From Jannaschia seohaensis (lineage in GTDB: Bacteria > Pseudomonadota > Alphaproteobacteria > Rhodobacterales > Rhodobacteraceae): a DNA stretch of 38,399 nucleotides. The notes below the pieces were generated by a model. That model saw only the letters and a program-made list of their open reading frames with translations. It was not told where the DNA came from and did not search any database. Position numbers and translations under genes: made by a program. Shown here piece by piece: positions 1 through 7,920 of the stretch. How positions within the stretch are numbered: position 1 is the stretch's first letter; each line of letters opens with the position of its first letter. Location: positions 1-38,399 of the forward strand of contig NZ_UETC01000025.1 of assembly GCF_900116765.1 (NCBI RefSeq). Direction: 5' to 3'.

Positions 1-41
1 TCCAGCACAGCCTCGCAGACACACACACCATCGCCGCATGA
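1..41 (+). CDS. possible 3' end of an upstream gene (partial)
   Basis: In the third frame the first bases read as an open frame ending HTIAA and a TGA at 39-41, 12 bases before the first cheW. This could be the tail of the preceding gene of the chemotaxis operon, for which cheA would be a natural candidate. Only 12 codons are visible and no family motif can be recognised, so this is a placement guess. Confidence 0.25.
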   Translation, partial: QHSLADTHTIAA

Positions 42-53
42 GACCAACCGAAA

Positions 54-530
54 ATGAAACAACAACCCAAACAATCACAACTCATGATCCTCACGTTTCG
101 CATTCGGGGAGAGCGCTTTGCGCTGACGGTCCAGCACGTCAACGAGATCATCGATCCGATCCCCGAGACCCCGGTGCCGCGTGCCTCGGCCTGGGCGCCC
201 TCCCTCGTGAATGTCAGGGGGAGCGTCGTTCCGATGTTCGATATCCGCCATCGGCTCGGCTTGGGGCGGGCAGAGCCGTCGGAGACCTCGCGCATCGTGG
301 TGCTGGACGTCGAGATCCAGGGCGAGCCGACCCGGCTCGCAGTTCTGGTCGAAGCGGTGGAAGACGTGATCGAAGCAGAACTTGCGAGCTTTGAGACGAT
401 TCCCGATCTCGGCGCGCGCTGGCCCGAACGCTTTATCCAGGGTGTCGCGCATCATGGGTCGGACCTGGTCGTCCTGCTGAATTCCGACACGCTGTTCCAT
501 GTCGAGATCAACCGCAGCACAGCCGCTTAA
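54..530 (+). CDS. cheW: CheW-family chemotaxis coupling protein
   Basis: A 158-residue single-domain CheW protein. CheW is the cytoplasmic adaptor that links chemoreceptors to the histidine kinase CheA. The fold signature is visible: an opening strand [15 protein letters not shown], then INEI-like residues (VNEIID), then [19 protein letters not shown], matching the family's NLRG-x-(V/I)P-x-(V/I)D-L-R core, and a late [13 protein letters not shown] strand. The length is normal for a stand-alone CheW. The start is weakly marked, with no strong Shine-Dalgarno before 54. The next in-frame ATG at 84 has no better site, so the longer form is kept. The gene ends 13 bases before the receptor gene, which indicates co-transcription. 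A second CheW paralogue lies downstream at 2839. Confidence 0.93.
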   Translation: MKQQPKQSQLMILTFRIRGERFALTVQHVNEIIDPIPETPVPRASAWAPSLVNVRGSVVPMFDIRHRLGLGRAEPSETSRIVVLDVEIQGEPTRLAVLVEAVEDVIEAELASFETIPDLGARWPERFIQGVAHHGSDLVVLLNSDTLFHVEINRSTAA

Positions 531-543
531 CGAGGAATCCAAG

Positions 544-2730
544 ATGAGAATGACGATTAAGTTGAAGCTGGCAGCGGCATTCACACTGGTGCTCGGCCTG
601 TTCGCGGCGACGGCATGGCTCGCCTTGGACACCCTGCGCAGCAACCAAGACACGCTGGAACGCTTGGCGAGCGTCTCGGCCCTGCGCGTGCAACTTGCGG
701 AGGCGATCAAGGCCGAAGTGCTCGAAATTTCGCGCAACGAGAAAAATATCATTCTCGCACGGTCTCAGGACGAGATGGCCGCCTTCTCAGACCGCATTTC
801 CGAAACGCTAGAGACGTTGGAAGCCGACAGTGCCGCGCTGCGCGATCTTTCTACGGCCGAAGGGCGCCAGATCCTGGACGACTTCTCCGCCGCGCTCAAC
901 GTGTATCTCGATCTCAATTATGAGATCAGAGAACTCGCGCAACTCAACTCGAACGTTCGCGCACAGACGCTTTCGGAGACGGAGTCGCGGGCGGCGGTCG
1001 ATCTTGCGTTGGCCGGACTTCGGCAGATTTCGGCGGCGGCCGAACGGGGAACCGGCGATCAGATGGGGAAAATCGTCGCTGTCGCCACCAAGTTGGAGCG
1101 CGATCTTCTGTTGGCCGTCCGACTGGAGAAGGACACCATCCTGACGACCAGTGTGGAGGAGATGCGCGGCTATCGCGAACAACTTGAGGGATTTATCACG
1201 AACATCCGCTCTGACCTCGAAGAGCTCCGCTCGCTCATTGCCTCTGTGCCCTTCCTCGGACTGGATCGACAGGCCCAAATGCTCACGGAGGCAAGCGAGA
1301 CGTTCATTGCCATCAGCCTGGAAATCCAGGAGATCAGCTTGGAGAACGGTAATGTTCGCGCCTTTGAGCTATCGGCAGATGCGGCGGGCCGGGCGTTGGA
1401 CGACGCTCTCACCGAACTGGAACGGATGGTGTCCTACAACATCCAGTCGATGGAGGCCGACACACTCGCGGCGAACGCTGACTACAGGGCCGCCGCGACG
1501 ACGCTGACCACCTTAGCCGTGCTTGCGATCGCGCTCGGCATCGGCTCGGCGACATGGATTTCGCTTGGGATCAGCCGTGGCCTGCGGGATGCGGTAAATG
1601 TGGCCAAAGGCGTGGCGATCGGCGATCTGACCGTCAGCAAGTCGGTCACGCGCCGCAGTGCAGACGAGGTTGGCGACGTCTTGCGCGCACTCGACGACAT
1701 GAGCGCGACCCTCGCGGATACCGCCGAAAGCGCCGAACGCATCGCAAAGGGCGACCTGACGGTCGAGGTGACGCCGCGCTCTGACAAGGACACCCTTGGC
1801 GCGGCCCTTCAGACGATGATCCGCAAGCTGCGAGAGGTGGTCTCGAACGCGATGGCAAGCTCTGACGGTGTCGCCGAGGGAGCGCAGAATATGTCGGCGA
1901 CGGCCGAGCAGCTAAGCCAGGGCGCCACCGAGCAGGCCTCGGCCGCACAGGAAGCCTCGTCCGCCGTAGAGGAAATGGCGGCAAACATCCGTCAAAGCGC
2001 GGACAATGCCGCCCAAACCGAAAAGATCGCGACGCAATCGGCCACTCGGGCAAAGGAAAGCGGCGAGGCTGTCGATCACGCGGTTCAGGCGATGAAGACC
2101 ATCGCCGACAAGATCAACATCATCCAGGAGATCGCCCGCCAGACAGACCTGCTGGCCCTCAACGCCGCGGTGGAGGCCGCCCGGGCCGGGCAGCATGGCA
2201 AGGGCTTTGCCGTTGTCGCGTCGGAGGTCCGCAAACTTGCGGAACGCAGCCAGCATGCCGCCGCCGAGATAAGCGAATTGTCCGCCAAGACCGTGGATGT
2301 GTCGCAAAAGGCCGGCGAGATGCTTGCCAAGCTGGTGCCCGAGATCCAGGGCACGGCCGATTTGGTACAGGAAATCTCGGCCGCGACCCGCGAGCAGAAC
2401 ACCGGTGCCGATCAGATCAATCAGGCCATCCGAGAACTCGACCAGGTCATTCAGCAAAACGCCACCGCATCGGACGAAAGCGCAGCCACATCTCAGCGCC
2501 TCGCGACGCAATCGGATCAGTTGCGCGGCGTGATCAGCTTCTTCGACCTGGGGGATCACGGCGCAAAGCCAGTGGCCCGGCAAATGCCGAGTGTCGGCCG
2601 CCCCGTCGCGGCCCCTGCCAAACCGGTTGTCGCGCCCTTGCCCAAGGTCTCGCCGACGGATCGGCCCAACGGTGTGGAAATCGACCTGGGCGAAGAACTC
2701 GACGATGCGGAATTCGAGAAATATGCCTGA
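544..2730 (+). CDS. methyl-accepting chemotaxis protein with duplicated sensor region
   Basis: A 728-residue transmembrane chemoreceptor. TM1 is about residues 9-28 and TM2 about 319-340. Between them lies an all-helical periplasmic part of about 290 residues. HAMP-type sequence follows TM2, with a second HAMP-like stretch (AKGDLTVEV). The cytoplasmic signalling rod contains the conserved hairpin tip at about 530-570 ([15 protein letters not shown], then [16 protein letters not shown]), which binds CheA and CheW. The periplasmic part appears to be two related helical modules: Glu66-Lys matches Glu195-Lys, and NVRA at 137 matches NVRA at 270. The C terminus ends EFEKYA with no NWETF-type CheR/CheB tether. 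The ATG at 544 is chosen because GAGGA precedes it; an upstream in-frame ATG at 499 would overlap cheW and has no site. The ligand is unknown. Confidence 0.95.
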   Translation: MRMTIKLKLAAAFTLVLGLFAATAWLALDTLRSNQDTLERLASVSALRVQLAEAIKAEVLEISRNEKNIILARSQDEMAAFSDRISETLETLEADSAALRDLSTAEGRQILDDFSAALNVYLDLNYEIRELAQLNSNVRAQTLSETESRAAVDLALAGLRQISAAAERGTGDQMGKIVAVATKLERDLLLAVRLEKDTILTTSVEEMRGYREQLEGFITNIRSDLEELRSLIASVPFLGLDRQAQMLTEASETFIAISLEIQEISLENGNVRAFELSADAAGRALDDALTELERMVSYNIQSMEADTLAANADYRAAATTLTTLAVLAIALGIGSATWISLGISRGLRDAVNVAKGVAIGDLTVSKSVTRRSADEVGDVLRALDDMSATLADTAESAERIAKGDLTVEVTPRSDKDTLGAALQTMIRKLREVVSNAMASSDGVAEGAQNMSATAEQLSQGATEQASAAQEASSAVEEMAANIRQSADNAAQTEKIATQSATRAKESGEAVDHAVQAMKTIADKINIIQEIARQTDLLALNAAVEAARAGQHGKGFAVVASEVRKLAERSQHAAAEISELSAKTVDVSQKAGEMLAKLVPEIQGTADLVQEISAATREQNTGADQINQAIRELDQVIQQNATASDESAATSQRLATQSDQLRGVISFFDLGDHGAKPVARQMPSVGRPVAAPAKPVVAPLPKVSPTDRPNGVEIDLGEELDDAEFEKYA

Positions 2731-2758
2731 TCGGCCCCGCACCGCTTCGCGAAATCGC

Positions 2759-2783
2759 GCGCTCCGCCATTTGGCGGAGGCGC
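2759..2783 (+). other. stem-loop between receptor gene and second cheW
   Basis: GCGCTCCGCC, a four-base ATTT loop and GGCGGAGGCGC form a ten-pair stem with one bulged G. No T-run follows, so it is not a standard intrinsic terminator. In the 108-base gap inside the che operon it could stabilise an mRNA end or attenuate read-through. That role is inference. Confidence 0.45.
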
Positions 2784-2838
2784 CCCTCCCCCGAAGAGAC
2801 CGTCGCGGCCCGAGCCGCGCCCGACCGAGGTATTGGAC

Positions 2839-3405
2839 ATGCCCGCATCCACCCCAGTGACAGCAGCTGAGCCGGCCTGGAACCCCCTGGAAATTCTGGA
2901 CACCGACCTCGACGCGCCAGAGGAGGGTGTCGATGACACGACCCAGGCCTACCTCATCTTTCAACTGCATGGGCAGTGGCTGGCGGCCAGCGTTGCACAG
3001 GTCCGCGAGATCCTGGACGACCAGCCTTTGACCCCGCTCCCAAACGCACCCCATGACGTCGAAGGCATGATCGACGTCCGTTCGAAGGGGGTCGCGGTCG
3101 TCGACCTCGCCCATCATCTCGGCATCCGGAGCCAGGGTCGGTCCGAGCCCGAGCGCATCGTCGTGTTCGAATTCGAGCGCGGCGACAGGCCTCCTTTGGC
3201 CATCGGTGTCCGGACAGAAACGGTGCGCGACGTCCGCCAGATTGGAGAGGCCGAGATCGAGCCGACGCCTGAAGCTCTGGGACGCTGGGACCAGACCATG
3301 ATCCAGGGCGTGACCCGCGTGGACGACCGGATCGTGGTGCTTGTGGACCCCTCCTCCCTGGTTCGCCGCCCCGACGCGGCCGACGATGCGTTCGATTTCG
3401 AATGA
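2839..3405 (+). CDS. cheW: second CheW-family coupling protein
   Basis: A 188-residue CheW-like adaptor paralogous to the one at 54-530. The domain starts near residue 37 (AYLIFQLHGQWLAASVAQVREIL) and carries a diverged form of the core motif (MIDVRSKGVAVVDLAHHLGI), where the usual RG-x-x-(V/I)P is changed to RSKGVAV. An acidic N-terminal extension of about 35 residues (including DTDLDAPEEG) is unusual for CheW. The start is the ATG at 2839, with ACCGAGG eight bases upstream; a TTG at 2833 is too close to that site. The stop overlaps the cheR start in an ATGA, so the two are translationally coupled. Two CheW copies in one operon may pair with different receptors or partners (inference). Confidence 0.9.
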   Translation: MPASTPVTAAEPAWNPLEILDTDLDAPEEGVDDTTQAYLIFQLHGQWLAASVAQVREILDDQPLTPLPNAPHDVEGMIDVRSKGVAVVDLAHHLGIRSQGRSEPERIVVFEFERGDRPPLAIGVRTETVRDVRQIGEAEIEPTPEALGRWDQTMIQGVTRVDDRIVVLVDPSSLVRRPDAADDAFDFE

Positions 3406-4283
3406 GCCGCTTGGATCCGACGGCCGTCCCGCCGCATCCCCTGGGCACCGGACCCGCACATCCAACGATCCAGGACACCCAGAGGCTGGCTGCCCTCGCC
3501 CTGAGACTCGGCGGATTGCATATCGATCCCGGCAAGCTCGATTTCTTCCGCCAAAGGCTGGGCAAGCGGCTGGCACAAAACGGAAAGACGTCCTTTCGCG
3601 CATATGCCGACCTGCTGGAGAGCGGTGCCGGCACCGCCGAGCGCAAGATCTTCATCGAGGCGTTGACCACCCATACGACCTCCTTCTTCCGAGAGCAGAA
3701 ACACTTCGACTGGCTCGAGGCGACGGGCTGGTCCGAGCTGACCGCAGAAGGCGCGGGCCTTGCCTGGCCCCTGCGGATTTGGAGCGCGGCCTGCTCCAAC
3801 GGGTCGGAACTCTACTCCACCCTGATTTCCCTAAAGGAGCACGACGCCCGTGCCACGCGCCATCTGCGGGTGGAGGGGATCGGGACGGACCTGTCGCAGG
3901 CGATCCTGCGCGCGGCCCGCCAAGGGGTCTATACAGCCAACGAGATCAAGGGGCTCAGCGAGGCGCGGCGCAAACAGTTCGTCCTGCGCGCCAAGGACGG
4001 CTCCGACCGGTATCGCATCGTGCCCGAGCTTCGAAACCTCTGCCGCTTCGACCCGATCAACCTGACCGAAATGGGCAATGACGGGCCCAGTCTCGCCGAC
4101 CTGATCCTCCTCCGCAATGTCCTGATCTACTTCGATCCGCCGACCCAAAAGCGGGTCGTGGCCGCGCTTTGCGCCAGGCTGCGGCCGCATGGCGTGTTGA
4201 TGACCGGCCATACGGAGACGGTCTCGCAGCTGCCCACCGGCATGGTCCAGGTGGCCTCGTCGATCTATCGCAAGGAGAGTTGA
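3402..4283 (+). CDS. cheR: CheR chemoreceptor glutamate methyltransferase
   Basis: A 293-residue SAM-dependent methyltransferase that methylates receptor glutamates during adaptation. The N-terminal helical CheR domain covers about residues 25-90. It is followed by the family signature LTTHTTSFFRE near 88-98. The SAM-binding loop is IWSAACSNGSELYS at 126-139; it is slightly diverged from the common CSTGEEPYS, but the acidic residue is kept. LLRNVLIYFD, the conserved late motif, is near residues 238-247. The ATG overlaps the stop of the preceding cheW by four bases, and cheB starts three bases after this stop, so cheW-cheR-cheB form a tightly coupled block. Length is normal. There is no C-terminal TPR extension. 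Confidence 0.95.
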   Translation: MSRLDPTAVPPHPLGTGPAHPTIQDTQRLAALALRLGGLHIDPGKLDFFRQRLGKRLAQNGKTSFRAYADLLESGAGTAERKIFIEALTTHTTSFFREQKHFDWLEATGWSELTAEGAGLAWPLRIWSAACSNGSELYSTLISLKEHDARATRHLRVEGIGTDLSQAILRAARQGVYTANEIKGLSEARRKQFVLRAKDGSDRYRIVPELRNLCRFDPINLTEMGNDGPSLADLILLRNVLIYFDPPTQKRVVAALCARLRPHGVLMTGHTETVSQLPTGMVQVASSIYRKES

Positions 4284-4286
4284 GCG

Positions 4287-5351
4287 ATGGGCAAGATCCG
4301 CGTTCTCATCGTCGACGACAGTGCTGCCGTGCGCGAGGCCCTGAAATCGGTGATCGGCTCCGAACCGGACATGGAGGTGATGGGCGCCGCCGCGGACCCG
4401 GTACGCGCCGTGCAGATCATCCGGGACGAGGTGCCGGATGTGGTCACGCTCGATGTCGAGATGCCGAGGATGGACGGCGTGACGTTTCTGCGCCGCCTGA
4501 TGGCGCAACACCCGATCCCGGTAGTGATGTGCTCGTCGCTGATGGAAGCAGGATCGCGGACATTGATGGAAGCGATGGAGGCGGGGGCGGTCGCCGCCGT
4601 CTGCAAACCGCGCCTGGACGTGAAAGGCTTCATGGAGGAGAGCCGGATCCAGATCTGCGACGCGATCCGAGGCGCTGCCCAGGCGCGCGTCCGCCGCGCG
4701 CCAAAGCCCCTGGTGCCAGAGCGGAAGAAATCGCCCGATGAGATGCTGGCCCCACCCTCGGGCCGGCCGATGGCCAAGACCACCGACCGCGTGGTCGCCA
4801 TCGGGGCCTCGACCGGCGGGACCGAGGCGCTGCGCCAGCTGCTCCAGGCCCTGCCGCCAGATTGTCCGCCCATCGTTATCGTGCAGCACATGCCCGAGCG
4901 GTTCACCCGCGCCTTTGCGGATCGGCTGGACGAGATCTGCGCCGTCACCGTGGCGGAGGCCACTTCCGGGGCGCGATTGCTGCGCGGCCAGGCGTTGATC
5001 GCACCCGGGGGACGGCACACCCTGGTCCAGCGGCAGGGGGCTCAATACTGCGTCGAGGTGCGGGACGGGCCGCTTGTGTCGCGGCACCGACCCTCCGTGG
5101 ACGTGCTGTTCCGATCCGTAGCGCGGGCGGCGGGGTCGAACGCGGTCGGCGTCATCCTGACGGGGATGGGCGATGACGGCTCCATCGGCCTGGGCGAGAT
5201 GCGCGCGGCGGGGGCGCACACGATCGGCCAGGACGAAGCGACCTCGGTCGTCTACGGCATGCCCAAGATGGCCTTCGAGCGGGGCGCCGTCGCCCGGCAG
5301 TTGCCATTGGACAAGATCCCCGCGGCGCTGATGACGGCGGCCGATGGCTAG
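4287..5351 (+). CDS. cheB: CheB receptor methylesterase/glutamine deamidase
   Basis: A 354-residue two-domain adaptation enzyme. The receiver domain spans about 1-125, with acidic pocket residues DD at 10-11, the phospho-acceptor Asp56 ([12 protein letters not shown]) and Lys107. A linker of about 40 residues leads to the methylesterase domain from about 167. The catalytic triad is visible: Ser175 (GASTGG), His201 (VQHMP) and Asp297 (GMGDDG), at the spacing of the enterobacterial enzyme. It removes methyl groups from receptors and counteracts the neighbouring CheR; phosphorylation by CheA would activate it. GGAGAG precedes the ATG. It is the last recognisable che gene here. Confidence 0.96.
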   Translation: MGKIRVLIVDDSAAVREALKSVIGSEPDMEVMGAAADPVRAVQIIRDEVPDVVTLDVEMPRMDGVTFLRRLMAQHPIPVVMCSSLMEAGSRTLMEAMEAGAVAAVCKPRLDVKGFMEESRIQICDAIRGAAQARVRRAPKPLVPERKKSPDEMLAPPSGRPMAKTTDRVVAIGASTGGTEALRQLLQALPPDCPPIVIVQHMPERFTRAFADRLDEICAVTVAEATSGARLLRGQALIAPGGRHTLVQRQGAQYCVEVRDGPLVSRHRPSVDVLFRSVARAAGSNAVGVILTGMGDDGSIGLGEMRAAGAHTIGQDEATSVVYGMPKMAFERGAVARQLPLDKIPAALMTAADG

Positions 5352-5402
5352 GCCGTCGCCGCCGGGCTTGACCGTCGGCCACGGGGCGGGTCAGACAGGC
5401 GC

Positions 5403-5419
5403 CGCCCGTCATTCGGGCG
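5403..5419 (+). other. short GC stem-loop after cheB
   Basis: CGCCCG, a five-base loop and CGGGCG form a six-pair hairpin in the 92-base gap between cheB and the isomerase gene. It lacks a T-tract and lies about 25 bases before the next start, so it may be an mRNA leader structure or a weak operon end. Confidence 0.25.
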
Positions 5420-5443
5420 ACTGCCCCGGAGGAGAAGGCGCCC

Positions 5444-6133
5444 ATGAAACGCTCGCGCATCAACCAGATCATGGCCGAGGGGGCCGAGACCATTGCCCGC
5501 CACGGCTTTTCCCTGCCCCCGTTCGCGTGGTGGACTCCGGAGGAGTTCCAGGCCAGGGCGACCCAGGCGGCGCATGTGATCGACGCGCGCTGCGGGTGGG
5601 ACGTGACAGATTACGGGGCCGGGAACTGGGACGAGATGGGCCTGTTCCTGTTCACGCTGCGCAACGGGCTGCTGTCGGATCTGACGGCGGGCCGGGGCAT
5701 GTGCTATGCGGAAAAGCTATTGATTTCGCGTCAGGATCAGCTGAGCCCGATGCACACCCATGCGCTCAAGGCCGAGGACATCATCAATCGCGGCGGCGCG
5801 ACGCTGGTGATCGAACTCTATGGCTCGGACGACGCGGGCGGCTTTGCCGAGGATCGCGGCGGCCGGGTCTGGCTGGACGGGATCGCCCATGACTATGGCC
5901 CCGGCGAAAAGCTGCGCCTGAAGCCGGGCGAGAGCGTGACGCTGCGTCCCGGCGATTGGCACGCTTTTTGGGGCGAGGGCGGCGAAGTGCTGATCGGCGA
6001 GGTCTCGACAGTCAACGATGACGAGACCGACAATATCTTCCGCGAGCCCATCGGCCGCTTCTCGACCATCGAGGAAGACGTCGCGCCGACCCATCTGCTG
6101 GTCAGCGACTACGCAGAGAAGCTGGCCCGCTAG
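5444..6133 (+). CDS. D-lyxose isomerase family cupin protein
   Basis: A 229-residue protein of the cupin D-lyxose ketol-isomerase family (YdaE/Lyx_isomer type), which interconverts D-lyxose and D-xylulose, or related pentose/hexose pairs, with a divalent metal. The family signature PMHTHALKAEDIINRGG at 102-118 supplies the predicted metal ligands His104, His106 and Glu111. His173 in LRPGDWHAFWGE is the fourth. Length matches the family. The ATG has GGAGAAGG upstream. No sugar transporter or kinase lies nearby, so the physiological substrate is open; the neighbouring che genes give no clue. Its TAG stop is interlocked with the stop of the convergent RTX gene in a CTAG. Family assignment is firm, substrate is not. 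Confidence 0.88.
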   Translation: MKRSRINQIMAEGAETIARHGFSLPPFAWWTPEEFQARATQAAHVIDARCGWDVTDYGAGNWDEMGLFLFTLRNGLLSDLTAGRGMCYAEKLLISRQDQLSPMHTHALKAEDIINRGGATLVIELYGSDDAGGFAEDRGGRVWLDGIAHDYGPGEKLRLKPGESVTLRPGDWHAFWGEGGEVLIGEVSTVNDDETDNIFREPIGRFSTIEEDVAPTHLLVSDYAEKLAR

Positions 6134-7884
6134 AACAGCATCACGTCGCCGATATCGAGCGCGGGCCGGCCCTCGAACCGGGCAATAACGGCCAGGCCGC
6201 CGGGACCGTCCGGCCCGTCGAAATCGACCGACACGCTGCGCGTCGCTCCATCGTAATCGGCGAGGCCCGTGCGCAGCAGCGCGCGCACCTCCGACGCATC
6301 CAGCGCGCGCAGGTCGATCCCTCCGTCGCCCAAGCCGAAGAAGCGGTCGTCGAGCAGCAGCCGGTCGGTGGCATCGAAATCGAGGATCGTCACGGCGGGC
6401 GCTTCGGAGGTCCGCTCAAAGGCGAAGAAATCGGCCCCGCCGCCGCCGCTCATCGCATCCGCCCCGCCGCCCGAGACCAGGACATTTTCCGCGCCGTTGC
6501 CCACCATCTCGGTCGCGCCCGCATCGCCCAGGATCCAGGCCGCGCCGGCCTCCGCGCGCATCTCGACACGCTCCACCCCGGTCCCGGCGACCTGGAAGCG
6601 GGCTTCCACGGCGAGGATGGCGCGGTCGACCCCCTCCGTGTCGCGCACCCGGTCGCCGCGATCCTCGATCAGATAAGTGTCGTTGCCTGCATCCCCTTGC
6701 AGTATGTCCGCCCCGGATCCGCCGACCAGAGCGTCGTCGCCCGCGCCGCCCACAAGCCTGTCACGCCCGGCCCCGCCCGACAGCACATCGTCGCCCCCAG
6801 CGCCGAGAACCGTGTCGGCCCCCGGCCCTGCGAGCATGTATTCGGAGCGGTTCGTCAGCACCGTCCGGTCACCCGTCTCGCTGAGATCGAGGATGGGCGC
6901 GGACTGCGCCCCGGTCAGGAACGCCCGCGCGGGGTCCGCTGCGATGGCCGTCAACGCAGCGACGTAGGACGCCGCGCTGTGTTCTGCGCCGGACTCGTCG
7001 AAGGCGAGCCGGTCGGGGACGTCGATATCGCGGCGGTCGAAAACCAGGGTCGCCGCCTCGGGGTGGAGATTGTCGACCAGCACATTGGTGAAATGACCCC
7101 AAAGCTCAACCGGAATGCCCGGAAGCGGCGGGAGGCCCAGGGGCTGCTGATCCTCGAAATAGACCGGGTCCTCGGACTGGACGATGCCGCGATAGAAGGA
7201 TGCAGGCCGCAGGGTAGCCGCACCGCCGGACAGGTCGACAAAGGCCGGATCGATCTCGTCGGTGCGATAGGGATCCAAGCCGGTCAGCAGACCGAAATGC
7301 AGGCCCGCGGAGCCCAGCGAGAGGACCGTGACCTCCGGCTCGACCCGCTGCGCGTCATAGGCGGCGAAGATGTCGGCGACGCTTCCGCCGAGGGAGTGGC
7401 CGACGAAGAGGACGCGCTCAATGCCGGAGTCCGGAGCGTTGGCAAAGGCGATTGCGTCGTCGATCCAGGGTCGGTGAAGCTCGTAATGGGCGGCCTGACC
7501 GGCGGCGGTCCAGGCCTGGCCAAGGGCCGCGGCGCTCTGCTGGTCATAGGGGTCCGTGCCACGGGCGGCGTAGATCAGGGTCGCCTTGCCCGCCAACATG
7601 CCGCGCAGGATCAGCGCCTCAGCCGACCCGGCCGCCCCCTCCCCCACGGAGACGAGCAGCCCGCCCGCGCGCAAATCCCCCTGCGCGATCCCGTCGCCGC
7701 CCTCTTCCGTGCCGTCGGCCCAAAGCCGGGGCAGGATCTCGACCCCCTCGGGCAGCGCGGCGGCATAGTCCGCCGACCAGCCGAAATCCTGCGCCGGTCC
7801 GTTGCCCTGGGGGCCGTAGACCAGCGCCGCGATCTCGGCGGCGATGGCGAGGGACACGATATCGTCTCGGAGCGTCGCGGTCAT
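6130..7884 (-). CDS. RTX exoprotein with class-3-lipase-like domain
   Basis: A 584-residue protein without an N-terminal signal peptide. The first about 300 residues look like an alpha/beta hydrolase of the class-3 lipase group: YAARGTDPYD at 105-114 resembles the oxyanion-loop RGT motif, and FVGHSLGG puts the predicted nucleophile at Ser164. Five tandem nine-residue RTX calcium-binding repeats follow at 6685-6819, with a weaker set later. The last about 100 residues include LDDRFFGLGD and end DVMLF, the kind of uncleaved C-terminal signal used by type I secretion. The same tail is present on the giant protein encoded 36 bases upstream, so the two are probably one transcript. It is likely a calcium-stabilised extracellular lipase or esterase; the substrate is unknown. 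AAGGA precedes the ATG. Confidence 0.85.
   Translation of the reverse strand: MTATLRDDIVSLAIAAEIAALVYGPQGNGPAQDFGWSADYAAALPEGVEILPRLWADGTEEGGDGIAQGDLRAGGLLVSVGEGAAGSAEALILRGMLAGKATLIYAARGTDPYDQQSAAALGQAWTAAGQAAHYELHRPWIDDAIAFANAPDSGIERVLFVGHSLGGSVADIFAAYDAQRVEPEVTVLSLGSAGLHFGLLTGLDPYRTDEIDPAFVDLSGGAATLRPASFYRGIVQSEDPVYFEDQQPLGLPPLPGIPVELWGHFTNVLVDNLHPEAATLVFDRRDIDVPDRLAFDESGAEHSAASYVAALTAIAADPARAFLTGAQSAPILDLSETGDRTVLTNRSEYMLAGPGADTVLGAGGDDVLSGGAGRDRLVGGAGDDALVGGSGADILQGDAGNDTYLIEDRGDRVRDTEGVDRAILAVEARFQVAGTGVERVEMRAEAGAAWILGDAGATEMVGNGAENVLVSGGGADAMSGGGGADFFAFERTSEAPAVTILDFDATDRLLLDDRFFGLGDGGIDLRALDASEVRALLRTGLADYDGATRSVSVDFDGPDGPGGLAVIARFEGRPALDIGDVMLF
6685..6819 (-). repeat. five tandem RTX nonapeptide repeats (27-bp units)
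   Basis: Five consecutive nine-residue units of the GGxGxDxLx type run in register from ADTVLGAGG to ADILQGDAG, inside the lipase-like RTX gene. Such units form calcium-bound beta-rolls after secretion. Confidence 0.9.
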
Positions 7885-7920
7885 GAACAGGGATCCTTCA
7901 GGCGCAGGCGGCTGTGGGCG

